Made by a program: the position numbers and the translations under genes
The notes under the pieces: generated by a model
Seen by the model: the letters and a program-made list of their open reading frames with translations, nothing else
Databases searched by the model: none
What the model was told of the DNA's origin: nothing
Assembly (NCBI GenBank): GCA_903845155.1
Contig: CAIMWN010000116.1
Location: 1-33,920 of the forward strand
Reading direction: 5' to 3'
DNA: 33,920 nucleotides
From: Oligoflexia bacterium
Lineage (GTDB): Bacteria > Bdellovibrionota > UBA1018 > CAIMNF01
Shown: piece after piece, positions 9,780 through 17,482 of the stretch
Position numbering within the stretch: position 1 is the first letter of the stretch
Layout: each line of letters starts with the position of its first letter

Positions 9780-10464
9780 GAGGTTTCCCCCATGGTCGAA
9801 TCACGAGTGAAAGCGTGCGTGATTGTCTCACATTACCCGCTGAACCTTGAGCCGTAAGATGCTCAGGCATAAAGCCAGAATGTACGGCGTACTGAAGTAC
9901 CCGTGTTGCGCGCAGTGAACTTAAATCGAAATTGTCATTCAAATATTGTCCATGACTTTTTGAAACCGGAGTAAGATCGGTATGGCCTACAAAAGTGATT
10001 TCAATACTTCCTTGATAGGGCTTGAGCTTGGTTAAGGTTTCATTGAGAACTTTTAGATCAGACTGATGGGTGGGAAATACTTCTCCCTTTTCATACATGT
10101 TTTCACCCAAAAGAAGTGTGAGTGTTTCACCGTTAGCTGAAAGCACCACGGGAAGGTCCGCCAAGGCAGATTTAACAGCATTTTGAACTGATGTTGCGGA
10201 CTGGGGCGCTGCCGAACCAGCTTTTGCAAGTGTTCCTGTTTGAGTTTCCCCCGCACCGAGAACCTGCGTGATTTGGCCAATACGCTTTAGTACGGAATCA
10301 CGCTTTCCTTCATCAGTAGAAAAGAACAAAATAAAGAAGCACATGAGTACCATCAAAAAGTCGGCATAGGACACTGCCCACAGGTGAGCACCCTCATCTT
10401 GGATTTCGACCGAGCGAGTGACCGGCAATCTTACATGTCTGATTTTTTTAGTTTCAGGCTGCAC
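9772..10464 (-). CDS. MotB-like stator protein with OmpA-type peptidoglycan-binding domain
   Basis: 230 residues, GTG start. A short basic cytoplasmic tail leads into one membrane helix, HLWAVSYADFLMVLMCFFIL. Asp35 in SYADF matches the conserved ion-binding Asp of MotB/PomB (Asp32 in E. coli MotB). A linker follows, including a predicted plug-like stretch, then an OmpA-like domain (~110-225) with FVGHTD, DLSSLRATRVLQY and LTAQGSAG, the motifs that bind peptidoglycan. MotB anchors the stator to the cell wall and provides the ion path together with MotA. The gene overlaps motA-like by 11 nt and the FliF/FliG-like gene by 8 nt. It could drive flagella in trans, but its place next to surface lipoproteins suggests a dedicated machine. 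Confidence 0.9.
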   Translation of the reverse strand: MQPETKKIRHVRLPVTRSVEIQDEGAHLWAVSYADFLMVLMCFFILFFSTDEGKRDSVLKRIGQITQVLGAGETQTGTLAKAGSAAPQSATSVQNAVKSALADLPVVLSANGETLTLLLGENMYEKGEVFPTHQSDLKVLNETLTKLKPYQGSIEITFVGHTDLTPVSKSHGQYLNDNFDLSSLRATRVLQYAVHSGFMPEHLTAQGSAGNVRQSRTLSLVIRPWGKPHE

Positions 10465-11158
10465 GGTGATTCATCTCCTCTCGAATAAGAGACATCGGTT
10501 CGTCGCGATTAATTAAAAGTAAAATTTCATAAATATTTTCAAGATAGCGCTGCTCCTGTAAATGATGCACGTGCAATCGATCCGCCAGCGGAGAAATAAT
10601 TCCGTTGGTGAGAATCAAACCTAAAAATGTGGCCGTCATTGCCATGGAAAGGCTAGTACCCAGATGATCTTTGTTCTGATCTAATTTTGCAAAAAGTGAA
10701 ATCATTCCAATAACGGTACCTAACATACCGAGCGCTGGCGGGTACTTGGCTAGATTCTTCAAAGCCTGAACTGCATCTAGAGTTTTTGACTCAAGCTCTC
10801 TTTTCTTTTGTGAAACGAGCACAATAAATAAATCAGGATCAACCCCCTGCTCCCAAAGGTCCACGCCGTAGAGAATGAGCGGGTCATCACAGGGTGAACT
10901 GAGTTTACGACTCTTCATTAGCTCCATTAAGGACACTTTGTTTTCATTGAAATCACGTTCCCGCTGACTGAGTATTTTTAAGGAGCGCAAAATAGATTTC
11001 AATACCCCGATCGGATTCGCAACCACCATAATGGCAATTGATCCACCGAGCACAATAATCAGGGAGTGAGCCTGCAAATATCCCTGTAAGTTGCCCTTTT
11101 CAAGAGCACCTAACATCACCAGAGACATCAAGATAAAGCCAAGAAGTAAACCCTTCAT
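10454..11158 (-). CDS. MotA-like stator protein
   Basis: 234 residues, slightly short for MotA/PomA (~250-295). Four membrane helices fit: ~1-20, ~31-50, then after a ~90-residue cytoplasmic loop ~142-162 and ~175-195. Typical family strings are present: SLIIVLGGSIAIMVVANP (helix 2), YPPALGMLGTVIGMISLF (helix 3, with the conserved proline) and TATFLGLILTNGIISPLADR (helix 4), followed by NRDEPMSLIREEM at the C-terminus. In the family, MotA surrounds the MotB helix and its cytoplasmic loop pushes on FliG. The ATG overlaps the upstream stop as ATGA, with GGAGG just ahead. The next gene is MotB-like. The FliG-like domain two genes on would be the natural target of the loop. Confidence 0.9.
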   Translation of the reverse strand: MKGLLLGFILMSLVMLGALEKGNLQGYLQAHSLIIVLGGSIAIMVVANPIGVLKSILRSLKILSQRERDFNENKVSLMELMKSRKLSSPCDDPLILYGVDLWEQGVDPDLFIVLVSQKKRELESKTLDAVQALKNLAKYPPALGMLGTVIGMISLFAKLDQNKDHLGTSLSMAMTATFLGLILTNGIISPLADRLHVHHLQEQRYLENIYEILLLINRDEPMSLIREEMNHRAA

Positions 11159-11763
11159 TCGCCTTTACCTCCGTTGATCTCTTTTAAGAAACGCTTCCCC
11201 TCTTCATAATCAGGGTGAGCCTTTAGGCCACTTATTACCGCGGATTTCGCTTCCACACGGTTTCCCTCCAAGAACAACAAACTTGCTCGAATAAAATTTA
11301 GAAATGCAACCTCCGGATATCGGGCCTGAAGTGCGCTGAGTTTACTTTTAGCTTCGTCTAGTTTACGTTTTCTAATCAGCATTTGAATTCCAGTGACTTC
11401 CACCATCACCACCGACAAAAGGCGACTCACCTCTGCTTGATTCAATTCCCCAATCACACTTTTCAATGAAGGCGCAGAAATATCAACCGTCGAAGAGGAG
11501 GCATGAAGTGGAATTAAAAGGACCGGAATCTTGCCCGGAGATGACAGTAGTACCGGTTCACTCACATCGCCAGAGAATGTGGAGTTCGACTCTAGCTGAT
11601 TTGCTTTCTTTGATTTTAGAAACTCTAGCAACGTTGAATCAGTTACATGAAGTAAGGTTTCAGCGGAAGCAACTGGAGCTTGAAAAACTGAAAATACACG
11701 TGGACTTAATCTGGCGTTCACGAATGTAATTGCAATTAAAACTACGAATAATCTATTGTTCAC
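11155..11763 (-). CDS. secreted TPR-like protein, first gene of the motor operon
   Basis: 202 residues, GTG start behind a good GAGGGG site. The hydrophobic N-terminus (FVVLIAITFVNA) is a signal peptide or anchor. The middle ~100 residues have no recognised fold. The C-terminal ~75 residues (LIRKRKLDEAKSKLSALQAR, then ASLLFLEGNRVEAKSAVISG) read as two tetratricopeptide-like helical hairpins. It would lie in the periplasm, possibly organising the stator or the surface lipoproteins. That role is inferred only from its position at the head of the operon and the 4-nt overlap with motA-like. A strongly palindromic upstream region suggests that transcription of the whole set is controlled here. Confidence 0.65.
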   Translation of the reverse strand: MNNRLFVVLIAITFVNARLSPRVFSVFQAPVASAETLLHVTDSTLLEFLKSKKANQLESNSTFSGDVSEPVLLSSPGKIPVLLIPLHASSSTVDISAPSLKSVIGELNQAEVSRLLSVVMVEVTGIQMLIRKRKLDEAKSKLSALQARYPEVAFLNFIRASLLFLEGNRVEAKSAVISGLKAHPDYEEGKRFLKEINGGKGE

Positions 11764-11828
11764 AGTTTCCCCTCAAGTCACATTTCGGCCATCTTGATGA
11801 TTAACTGTTGGTATATCCGGGGAAATCT

Positions 11829-11863
11829 GCGGAATTTCTAAAAGCACTTCACCGCAAATACTC
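11829..11863. repeat. 35-bp dispersed intergenic repeat, copy A
   Basis: Begins GCGGAATTTCTAAAAGCACT and ends in AATACTC, running into palindrome copy 1. It matches 17483-17517 at 31 of 35 positions by eye, in the same orientation. The partner lies upstream of the sensor kinase gene. Confidence 0.65.
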
Positions 11864-11874
11864 CATTTTGAGTA
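11859..11874. promoter_or_regulatory. operator-like palindrome, copy 1 (gene-proximal)
   Basis: TACTCC-ATTT-TGAGTA, with one mismatch between the core arms. Read as ATACTC-CATTTT-GAGTAT (11858-11875) it is a perfect 6-6-6 inverted repeat. It is ~96 bp before the GTG of the operon's first gene. The cognate regulator is unknown. Confidence 0.6.
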
Positions 11875-11900
11875 TAAAAGGTCCCTAAATTCAAAATAAG

Positions 11901-11916
11901 TACTCCATGCGGAGTA
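11901..11916. promoter_or_regulatory. operator-like palindrome, copy 2
   Basis: TACTCC-ATGC-GGAGTA, perfect 6-bp arms with a 4-bp spacer. It starts 42 bp from copy 1, which is four B-DNA turns, so the two copies would face the same side of the helix. Confidence 0.65.
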
Positions 11917-11963
11917 ACTACAAATTGACGGATTTACCGCTAAAATGGGGCGTTATTTTGGCA

Positions 11964-11979
11964 TACTCCATTCGGAGTA
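11964..11979. promoter_or_regulatory. operator-like palindrome, copy 3 (distal)
   Basis: TACTCC-ATTC-GGAGTA, perfect 6-bp arms. It starts 63 bp from copy 2, which is six turns. It is the farthest upstream copy relative to the motor operon. Confidence 0.65.
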
Positions 11980-12073
11980 GGTACGAACAAACGAAACTTA
12001 TCCTCAATACTGGCAGAAATAGCGTGCTCAGAATTATCGATGCTAACAGCCCTAATTCCCAACCGATCGAGAA

Positions 12074-13333
12074 TTATCCTTCCACGTGCCTACCAGCAAG
12101 AAATTGGTAGAGAGGTGTTGGCATCATCCACTTCCCTATAGCGTGCGAAAGGAATGCTGCGATCATAAACGGTAAAATAAGAATATGTTGATCCGTCATT
12201 TCCATTACAATTACAACTGCCGTCAGCGGTGCCTGAACCGCACCTGAAAAGAAAGCCACCATACCCATCAGTGCGCATGCACGAAAGTTTTCAAAATGCA
12301 TTACTTTTGCAACTGTTAGGCCTATCCCTGCACCAATTGACAATGCCGGAGAGAAAATTCCACCCGCCATTCCAGAAAGATAAGAGAGAATGGTTGTAAT
12401 CAATTTTAATATTGGAAAATAAACACTCACTTCTCCTGTATCGTTTGCGGACAAAGCCCTTTTGGTGACTTCATATCCCGATCCAGCTGTATCTCCATGA
12501 GTAAGTAATCCAATACCCGCGCACGCAATCCCACAAATGAGTGCTCGTGGCCACCATTTCTCCGGCAATTTTGTAAAGCGTGGATAAGCTAAAATCTTTG
12601 CAAATCCCCCTCCAAAAACTCCTCCAATGAGTCCCAAGAGCAGAGCCTCAGGAAGCAGCCACAGTGTTGGCTTTGTAAAAGTTGGCTGACCGAAGTAAAG
12701 ATAATCACCGAGTATCGCTTGTGCTGTGATTCCTGAAATGATTACTGCGAGCATCAACGTTTGTCTAAATGCACTCAATGCCCCTTCCATTACCTCTTCA
12801 AGTGCAAAAGTAATGCCGGCTAGTGGTGTATTAAATGCAGCCGCAACACCAGCGGCAGCACCAGCAACCAGATATGATTGCAGATCGAGTGCAGGCACCC
12901 ACTTTCTTGTTTTGCGCCCAACCCAAGCAAAACCTGAAGCAGCGATCTGAACCGTCGGCCCCTCCCTTCCAATGGAAGCCCCACCCAGTATACCAACGCT
13001 AGATGAGAGAATCTTAACGAGCGCTGTACGAACTGAAATAAGGCCAGAATGCCAGGCGCGTTCGGACTTTCCCGACTCTTCGATCACTTCAAGGACTTGA
13101 GGAATTCCACTGCCCTTTGCATGAGGCGCAAATCGTCTGACCAAAAATGCTGCAACAATAAAAGCGAGAGGTGAAAGAGCCGACAACAAATACCCATGAC
13201 CGCTGAACCATAGAAAATAAAGACCTTGAATGGCGCCGATTAACTTAGCATACGCCACCGCCGCAGCGCCAACGATGACTGCACCGATCCAGACCGATGC
13301 ATGTCGATAGGAAGACTGTCGTAATTTAAGCAT
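12074..13333 (-). CDS. CLC-family chloride (anion) channel/antiporter
   Basis: 419 residues with many hydrophobic helices and the CLC selectivity motifs in order: GSGIPQV (~74-80), GREGP (~122-126, with the gating glutamate at ~124), GIFSPALSIG (~330) and a late Tyr in TPLYQ (~409). FALEEVME (~179-180) places a glutamate where E. coli ClC has its internal proton glutamate (E203), so an H+-coupled antiporter is more likely than a passive channel. No CBS domains, as usual for bacterial CLC. The ATG lies 3 nt after the pal stop, so it is the last gene of the LysR-lipoprotein-DUF3014-pal-CLC cluster. The link between anion transport and Pal is unexplained. Confidence 0.93.
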   Translation of the reverse strand: MLKLRQSSYRHASVWIGAVIVGAAAVAYAKLIGAIQGLYFLWFSGHGYLLSALSPLAFIVAAFLVRRFAPHAKGSGIPQVLEVIEESGKSERAWHSGLISVRTALVKILSSSVGILGGASIGREGPTVQIAASGFAWVGRKTRKWVPALDLQSYLVAGAAAGVAAAFNTPLAGITFALEEVMEGALSAFRQTLMLAVIISGITAQAILGDYLYFGQPTFTKPTLWLLPEALLLGLIGGVFGGGFAKILAYPRFTKLPEKWWPRALICGIACAGIGLLTHGDTAGSGYEVTKRALSANDTGEVSVYFPILKLITTILSYLSGMAGGIFSPALSIGAGIGLTVAKVMHFENFRACALMGMVAFFSGAVQAPLTAVVIVMEMTDQHILILPFMIAAFLSHAIGKWMMPTPLYQFLAGRHVEG

Positions 13334-13336
13334 GAT

Positions 13337-13837
13337 CTATTTTGAAGTGATGACTAGATTATCGCGTCTGTTTTTTGCGTACGCTTCTTCCGTATCACCC
13401 ATCGCAAGTGGCTTTTCCTTACCAAAACTGATGACGGTGATGCGATCAGCACTGATCCCAGATTCAATCAGAAATTTCTTCGCAGAATTTGCGCGCGTCT
13501 CACCGAGAGCGACATTATACTGAACACCACCACGAGCATCGCAATGGCCCTCTATTTGAACCTTAACGCGTGGCTTGTCTTTCAATATTTTAGCGTTGGT
13601 TGCCAAAACGTTTTTTGCTTCAGAATCAAAAAGAAATGAATCCAAGGCAAAATGGACTGTCTGAAGGCCCATTGCTTTCCCGCTGTCAGAATCACCACTC
13701 AAGTTCTCATCAGCATTGGCCGCAGTTGGAATGGCATTTTCATCAGCCACTTTTTTCTTCGAGCACGCAGGCAACGCCAAGCTCCCTAGGGTTAATAACG
13801 CCAACAGTAACATTGATAATTTATTCATATTTTTCAT
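13337..13837 (-). CDS. pal: peptidoglycan-associated lipoprotein Pal
   Basis: 166 residues. Signal peptide with lipobox ALPAC (Cys25), a short Asn/Asp/Ser linker, then an OmpA-like domain (~58-165) with IEGHCDARGGVQYNVALGE, RANSAKKFLIESGI and ISFGKEKPL, the Pal signature for binding peptidoglycan diaminopimelate. Pal normally works with TolB and the TolQRA complex to tie the outer membrane to the wall during division. No tol genes are next to it here; it sits between DUF3014 (7 nt gap) and a CLC gene (3 nt gap). It could be an extra Pal paralogue rather than the Tol-Pal one. Confidence 0.9.
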   Translation of the reverse strand: MKNMNKLSMLLLALLTLGSLALPACSKKKVADENAIPTAANADENLSGDSDSGKAMGLQTVHFALDSFLFDSEAKNVLATNAKILKDKPRVKVQIEGHCDARGGVQYNVALGETRANSAKKFLIESGISADRITVISFGKEKPLAMGDTEEAYAKNRRDNLVITSK

Positions 13838-13844
13838 AGTCTCC

Positions 13845-14588
13845 TTAATGACTTAGTTTAGTAAGATAGCCACGAAATTCTCGTAATCTATCTTTCATTA
13901 TTTTTTCCGAATCCGAACCAATTCGAATCAGCATCTTTTGACCCACCGAAAGCGCTTCCAACTCGGGGTCTAAAAATTTGTAGCTTGAATTAAACTCAAG
14001 TAACTGAACAGTATCCTTTGGCGTTGGAGTCTTTAACAAGAGATCAACGACATGCACTAGTTTGTCATTAAACTCACCGGATCCACCCACTTCAATGTAG
14101 GCCGACTGAAAGAGCGGGTAAAAATGCACATAAATACCAACCACTCTCTTTAGATCAACTTCTTCTGCGAAATGAAGATAGGGCGAATATCGCTTCAATT
14201 TTTTCGAATCAAGGGTAACTACATTGCCATTCTTAATTACCCTAAATCGCCCATGTACTGGGCGATACGGCAGAAAATCCTGCGACCAAGTTGCTTCGCT
14301 CGCATTTTCTACAGTGATGACCAGCCTGCGAATGATATTTTTGAAATCAAATATATCTTGAATTTCCAAAGGATCAAACAAGGTGGACAACTCTTCTTCA
14401 AATGAAGGATCACTTTGATCTAAAATAGGTAATGGCTTTTGATTTGGATTTACTGCAACCGTAACCGGATAGTGGTCTTCGGATTTTACTGGTGCTATTG
14501 GTGGAATTACGATTACACGAGGCGACTCTTGCGTTATTTTTCCTTTAAAATAATAAACCACGCCCCCGACAAGACCAAGTAGAAGCAA
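13845..14588 (-). CDS. DUF3014 family membrane-anchored protein (possible 5' frameshift)
   Basis: 247 residues from a TTG. The body matches my knowledge of DUF3014: an early LDQSDPSFEEEL, then IIRRLVITVEN, HFYPLFQSAYIEVGG, FNDKLVHVVDLLL, DPELEALSVGQKMLIRIG and RLREFRGYL. A hydrophobic N-terminal segment anchors it in the inner membrane. The function of the family is unknown. The tracked TTG start has no clear ribosome site and lacks the basic N-terminus. An ATG at 14611 in another frame reads MIKK, then meets an A7 run (14600-14606). Adding one A, or a -1 slip there, gives MIKKIFYALLLLGLVGG and joins the main frame. The true start is therefore probably 14611 with a frameshift, slippage or sequence error. 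Neighbours: 7 nt before pal. Confidence 0.82.
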   Translation of the reverse strand: MLLLGLVGGVVYYFKGKITQESPRVIVIPPIAPVKSEDHYPVTVAVNPNQKPLPILDQSDPSFEEELSTLFDPLEIQDIFDFKNIIRRLVITVENASEATWSQDFLPYRPVHGRFRVIKNGNVVTLDSKKLKRYSPYLHFAEEVDLKRVVGIYVHFYPLFQSAYIEVGGSGEFNDKLVHVVDLLLKTPTPKDTVQLLEFNSSYKFLDPELEALSVGQKMLIRIGSDSEKIMKDRLREFRGYLTKLSH

Positions 14589-14623
14589 AGCATAAAATAT
14601 TTTTTTATCATATCATGCTCATA

Positions 14624-14947
14624 TTACTTGCACTGGTACCCAGATTTTTCGAGATTCCTACGCATTTTAAATTGCTTTGCTTCGCAACGTTTTTTTGAGC
14701 TGGAAGAGCTGTATGCGGCATGAGTTTTACCGCCTTTGCTATAATTCAAAACACAACTTTTGCCAGTGATTACAATCGCCAATGTTCGACTATCGTTTCC
14801 TTTTTCGCACGAAACCAAGGTCGGATCTACTGGAGCAGGAACTGGGGTGGCCGCTACCGGAACACTGCTTGCATTGCTCATCGGCTGCACTTTTGCTGTA
14901 GAACAACCCGCCAATATCACGATCATCACTAATACTATTTTATTCAT
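14624..14947 (-). CDS. small lipoprotein of unknown function
   Basis: 107 residues. A short signal peptide ends in lipobox ILAGC (Cys15). A Pro/Val/Ala-rich linker (to ~45) precedes a compact basic domain of ~60 residues with four cysteines (VSCEKG, KSCVLNY, KKRCEA, GYQCK), which could form two disulfides. I do not recognise the family. It starts 14 nt after the LysR gene behind AAAGG, and is followed within ~12 nt by the likely DUF3014 start, so it belongs to the same transcript. Role unknown; an envelope protein from context with Pal. Confidence 0.8.
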   Translation of the reverse strand: MNKIVLVMIVILAGCSTAKVQPMSNASSVPVAATPVPAPVDPTLVSCEKGNDSRTLAIVITGKSCVLNYSKGGKTHAAYSSSSSKKRCEAKQFKMRRNLEKSGYQCK

Positions 14948-14961
14948 ATTCGGAACCTTTC

Positions 14962-15867
14962 TTATATCTGAATCATTTTCTTAACTTCTTTGCCGATAAA
15001 ATCTCCGTGCTCACCTTCGCGAGTAGCCAACATGATGGCACTTTTGGGTAATGGAAATGGAAGTTTTACTTCAATCAATTGATTTGTTTTTAACTCACTC
15101 AAGACAAGCGATCTCAAGATAAATGCTCCACCGCCTCCGCAGCCAATTACTAACTTTAAAGCATCGGCGCTATTCACTGAAAACGTTGTTTTAAATTTAA
15201 GTTTTTTCTGAAGACACAGCTGATCAACGAGAGCTCTCATGGGGGCCTCTCTTGGGTAGGTAACTAAAGGAATGTTCTCAAGGCAAGCTGGCCAAAACTG
15301 AGGCTGCACCGTCTTTGCATGAGAGCGTCCTACCACGAAGACTATTTGATCTTCCAAGAGCTTCGTAAATTTTAAGCCACTGCCACTTACATCGTCTGGG
15401 ACAATTGCGGCATCCAAACTACCCTCTAATACACCTTTAAGTAGTGAATAGGTGCTGTCGGAGCTCAGCTCCAACTCAACGGGACTTTTTTCTTTAATCG
15501 CGGCAGTACACGCACTTAAAAGTGGAACAAAGCCTACCGACAATGCAGTTCCAATTCTCAAACAACGCCTTACCGCGAACTCTTTAGATTCGAAATTCCC
15601 TACCATCGACTTGAGTGAATGTTCAAGTTTTTGACAAAAATTAAATACAGCCACACCTTCTTGAGTCAATGCAAACTGACGAGATTTTCGGTCAATCAAT
15701 ACGGCACCTAAAGTCTTCTCTAATTTCTGCAGACCCAATGAAAGCGCTGGCTGGGAACTTCCAGTTGCCCTTGCTGCTTTAGAAAAACCGCCACAGGAAG
15801 CGACCGCATAGAAGTGCTTGAGTGAAGCAAGATCCTGGAAAACACTATTTAAATTTTTTATAGACAT
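14962..15867 (-). CDS. LysR-family transcriptional regulator
   Basis: 301 residues. The N-terminal winged helix-turn-helix (~14-72) shows FYAVASCGGFSKAARATGSS, QPALSLGLQKLE and GAVLIDR, the LysR pattern. The rest (~95-300) fits the two-lobed effector domain. No effector can be read from the sequence. It is divergent from the beta-propeller gene at 16176 across a 308-bp gap, which suggests it may control that gene. It is also the first gene of its own cluster (lipoprotein, DUF3014, Pal, CLC), only 14 nt before the next start, so autoregulation would control that set. No clear ribosome site is seen. Confidence 0.9.
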   Translation of the reverse strand: MSIKNLNSVFQDLASLKHFYAVASCGGFSKAARATGSSQPALSLGLQKLEKTLGAVLIDRKSRQFALTQEGVAVFNFCQKLEHSLKSMVGNFESKEFAVRRCLRIGTALSVGFVPLLSACTAAIKEKSPVELELSSDSTYSLLKGVLEGSLDAAIVPDDVSGSGLKFTKLLEDQIVFVVGRSHAKTVQPQFWPACLENIPLVTYPREAPMRALVDQLCLQKKLKFKTTFSVNSADALKLVIGCGGGGAFILRSLVLSELKTNQLIEVKLPFPLPKSAIMLATREGEHGDFIGKEVKKMIQI

Positions 15868-16175
15868 ATATTGTTCTATTTAATTATTAAATGATTTTAT
15901 TTTTTTCGCAATAAAAATCAACTAAAAAGACAAGGGTCAAACAAGTGGCATTGAAATATTTCTCACTGGAATCCTATCATCTAACCTCAAATCTTTGATC
16001 AGAACTCGGTGCAACATAATGCCGCCATTAGGGAATTCGCATTTAGATATGGGGCAAGAATGCACATCCCTGATTCTCGCTCATCACTTACATGGCCATA
16101 CAGCAGGGCATGGTTCGTGCTACGTACTCACTCTGAATGGCTATAATTAGGCTCAAACGAGCAAAGGATACTAAA
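15868..16175. other. 308-bp divergent intergenic region
   Basis: Lies between the LysR gene (minus) and the beta-propeller gene (plus). It is very AT-rich near the LysR start. It contains a good candidate + promoter at 15951. An open frame 16019-16150 (43 codons, His-rich end) has no ribosome site and is not called. No terminator or RNA gene recognised. Confidence 0.5.
15951..15980 (+). promoter_or_regulatory. candidate sigma70-type promoter for the beta-propeller gene
   Basis: TTGAAA (-35, 5/6 match) and TATCAT (-10, 5/6 match) separated by 18 bp. This implies a long leader of ~190 nt. An alternative promoter nearer the gene cannot be excluded. Confidence 0.35.
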
Positions 16176-17447
16176 ATGAAACAAGCTATGAATTGCAGAT
16201 CACTCAAACTTACCCAAAAATTTATATTACTCCTGGCTACTACATTGAGTGCGTTCAACACGAACTCATATGCAAAGATAAGCTCGACAACAAATCTCAG
16301 TCTCGTCGACGCTAAAATTCCCCCAAACTACATCTACACCGAAAGCAACATCGCCACTCCTCTGGGAAATTCTATTCTGGCTTATCGGACTCTCGACGAC
16401 GGAACATTGCAGCCATTAATGGGCTCGCCATTCATGACAGGCGGAGCAGGCTTTGTGGATCCTTCATTTTCGCTTGGACCTTTTGATTCAGATCAGAACA
16501 TCATCGTTAACCCAACACACACACTGCTCTTTGCAGTCAACTCCGGGTCTAACTCAATCGCAGTATTTCACATCGCAAACGATGGAAGCCTCACTCCCGT
16601 GCAGGGTTCTCCATTTTATTCTGAAGGAGTTCAACCCGTGAGCTTAGGTTATGAAGACGGTATTCTGGTTGTAGTAAACAAGCATGGTGACCCCGCTCAA
16701 AATACTGATAAAAGCCTCCCCAATTATACAACATTTAGGTTGAACGACGACGGCACTTTAACTCACATCAGTCAATCCACGATTGAAGTTGCTGCGGGGT
16801 CATCTCCAAGCCAAGCACTGGTTCATGCCGGTCTTGTTTTTGGTGCCGATTTCCTGGGTGGAATGATTGAAAGTTTTTCACTCGATTCAGGATACCTTTA
16901 CCAAAAAACCCCCCTTACGTTACCCGACTCTGAGTTTGCAGGAATCAATGCGCCTCATGTTCCACTCGGTCTTGCCGTGAATCCAATTGCACCTGTCCTT
17001 TATGTCGGCTATCCAACGGTAAGCAAGGTTGGCGTATATTCCTATGATATGAACGGCAATCTGACGTTTTTGCAAACTGTCTCAAATTCAGGAAAGGCAG
17101 TGTGTTGGTTTAAATCAAATGCGACTGGAAGCCGTCTCTACACTGCAAATGCCGGCGACCATAGCTTATCAGTATATGACACGAGCGACCCATATCATCC
17201 ATTCGAAATACAAAGACTGGTACTCAATGCCGAAGGCGGTTTATATCAATTCGCACTAGATCCTAGCGAGACGATGCTATATATTCTTGAGCAACGTGAC
17301 CATGCATCCATTCCGATGGGCATGGGTAATGCGCTTCATGTGTTAAGTATCGATCCCAGCACAGGAAAACTTGCTGAAATAAATAGCGACATGATTCAAC
17401 TACAGCTTCCAGGCGACACTCGCCCCGAGGGAATGGCTGTTTTTTAG
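16176..17447 (+). CDS. secreted seven-bladed beta-propeller protein (lactonase/YncE-like)
   Basis: 423 residues from ATG 16176, which follows AAAGGA by 7 nt and begins a proper signal peptide (cleavage near SYA, ~35). The tracked ATG at 16137 has no ribosome site. The mature protein repeats a blade pattern: NPTHTLLFAVNSGSNSIAVF, then DGSLTPVQGSPF, DDGTLTHIS, NPIAPVLYVGYP, GSRLYTANAGDHSLSVYD and DPSETMLYILEQ. This is the 6-phosphogluconolactonase-like/YncE-type propeller. Many exported members are not lactonases, so no reaction is assigned. It is divergent from a LysR gene. Nothing follows in the same orientation until the histidine kinase ~200 bp on. Confidence 0.8.
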   Translation: MKQAMNCRSLKLTQKFILLLATTLSAFNTNSYAKISSTTNLSLVDAKIPPNYIYTESNIATPLGNSILAYRTLDDGTLQPLMGSPFMTGGAGFVDPSFSLGPFDSDQNIIVNPTHTLLFAVNSGSNSIAVFHIANDGSLTPVQGSPFYSEGVQPVSLGYEDGILVVVNKHGDPAQNTDKSLPNYTTFRLNDDGTLTHISQSTIEVAAGSSPSQALVHAGLVFGADFLGGMIESFSLDSGYLYQKTPLTLPDSEFAGINAPHVPLGLAVNPIAPVLYVGYPTVSKVGVYSYDMNGNLTFLQTVSNSGKAVCWFKSNATGSRLYTANAGDHSLSVYDTSDPYHPFEIQRLVLNAEGGLYQFALDPSETMLYILEQRDHASIPMGMGNALHVLSIDPSTGKLAEINSDMIQLQLPGDTRPEGMAVF

Positions 17448-17482
17448 CCGGAGGCGATCGACAGCCAAAGGCGCTAGAGTTA

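Larger units (their letters stand above)
11764..12073. other. 310-bp intergenic region upstream of the motor operon
   Basis: No convincing gene. ORF 11907-12110 on + begins inside a palindrome, lacks a ribosome site and overlaps the 3' end of the CLC gene. The region holds three copies of a TACTCC-N4-GGAGTA palindrome and one copy of a 35-bp sequence repeated at 17483. On the minus strand a TATACT hexamer inside the gene-proximal palindrome could be a -10 element, which would put the palindrome over the promoter. No terminator for the CLC operon is evident. Confidence 0.6.

Noticed and set aside
1-11763. Zorya-type anti-phage defence based on MotAB-like proteins
   Set aside because: The MotA-like protein lacks a long cytoplasmic tail and no helicase or nuclease partner (ZorC/ZorD/ZorE-like) is present.
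11907-12110. + strand ORF of 67 codons upstream of the motor operon
   Set aside because: It starts inside a palindrome, has no ribosome site, overlaps the CLC 3' end antisense and has no protein-like pattern.
16019-16150. 43-codon + ORF with a His-rich end (HHLHGHTAGHGSC)
   Set aside because: No ribosome site, and it overlaps the leader of the beta-propeller gene. It is kept only as a note.
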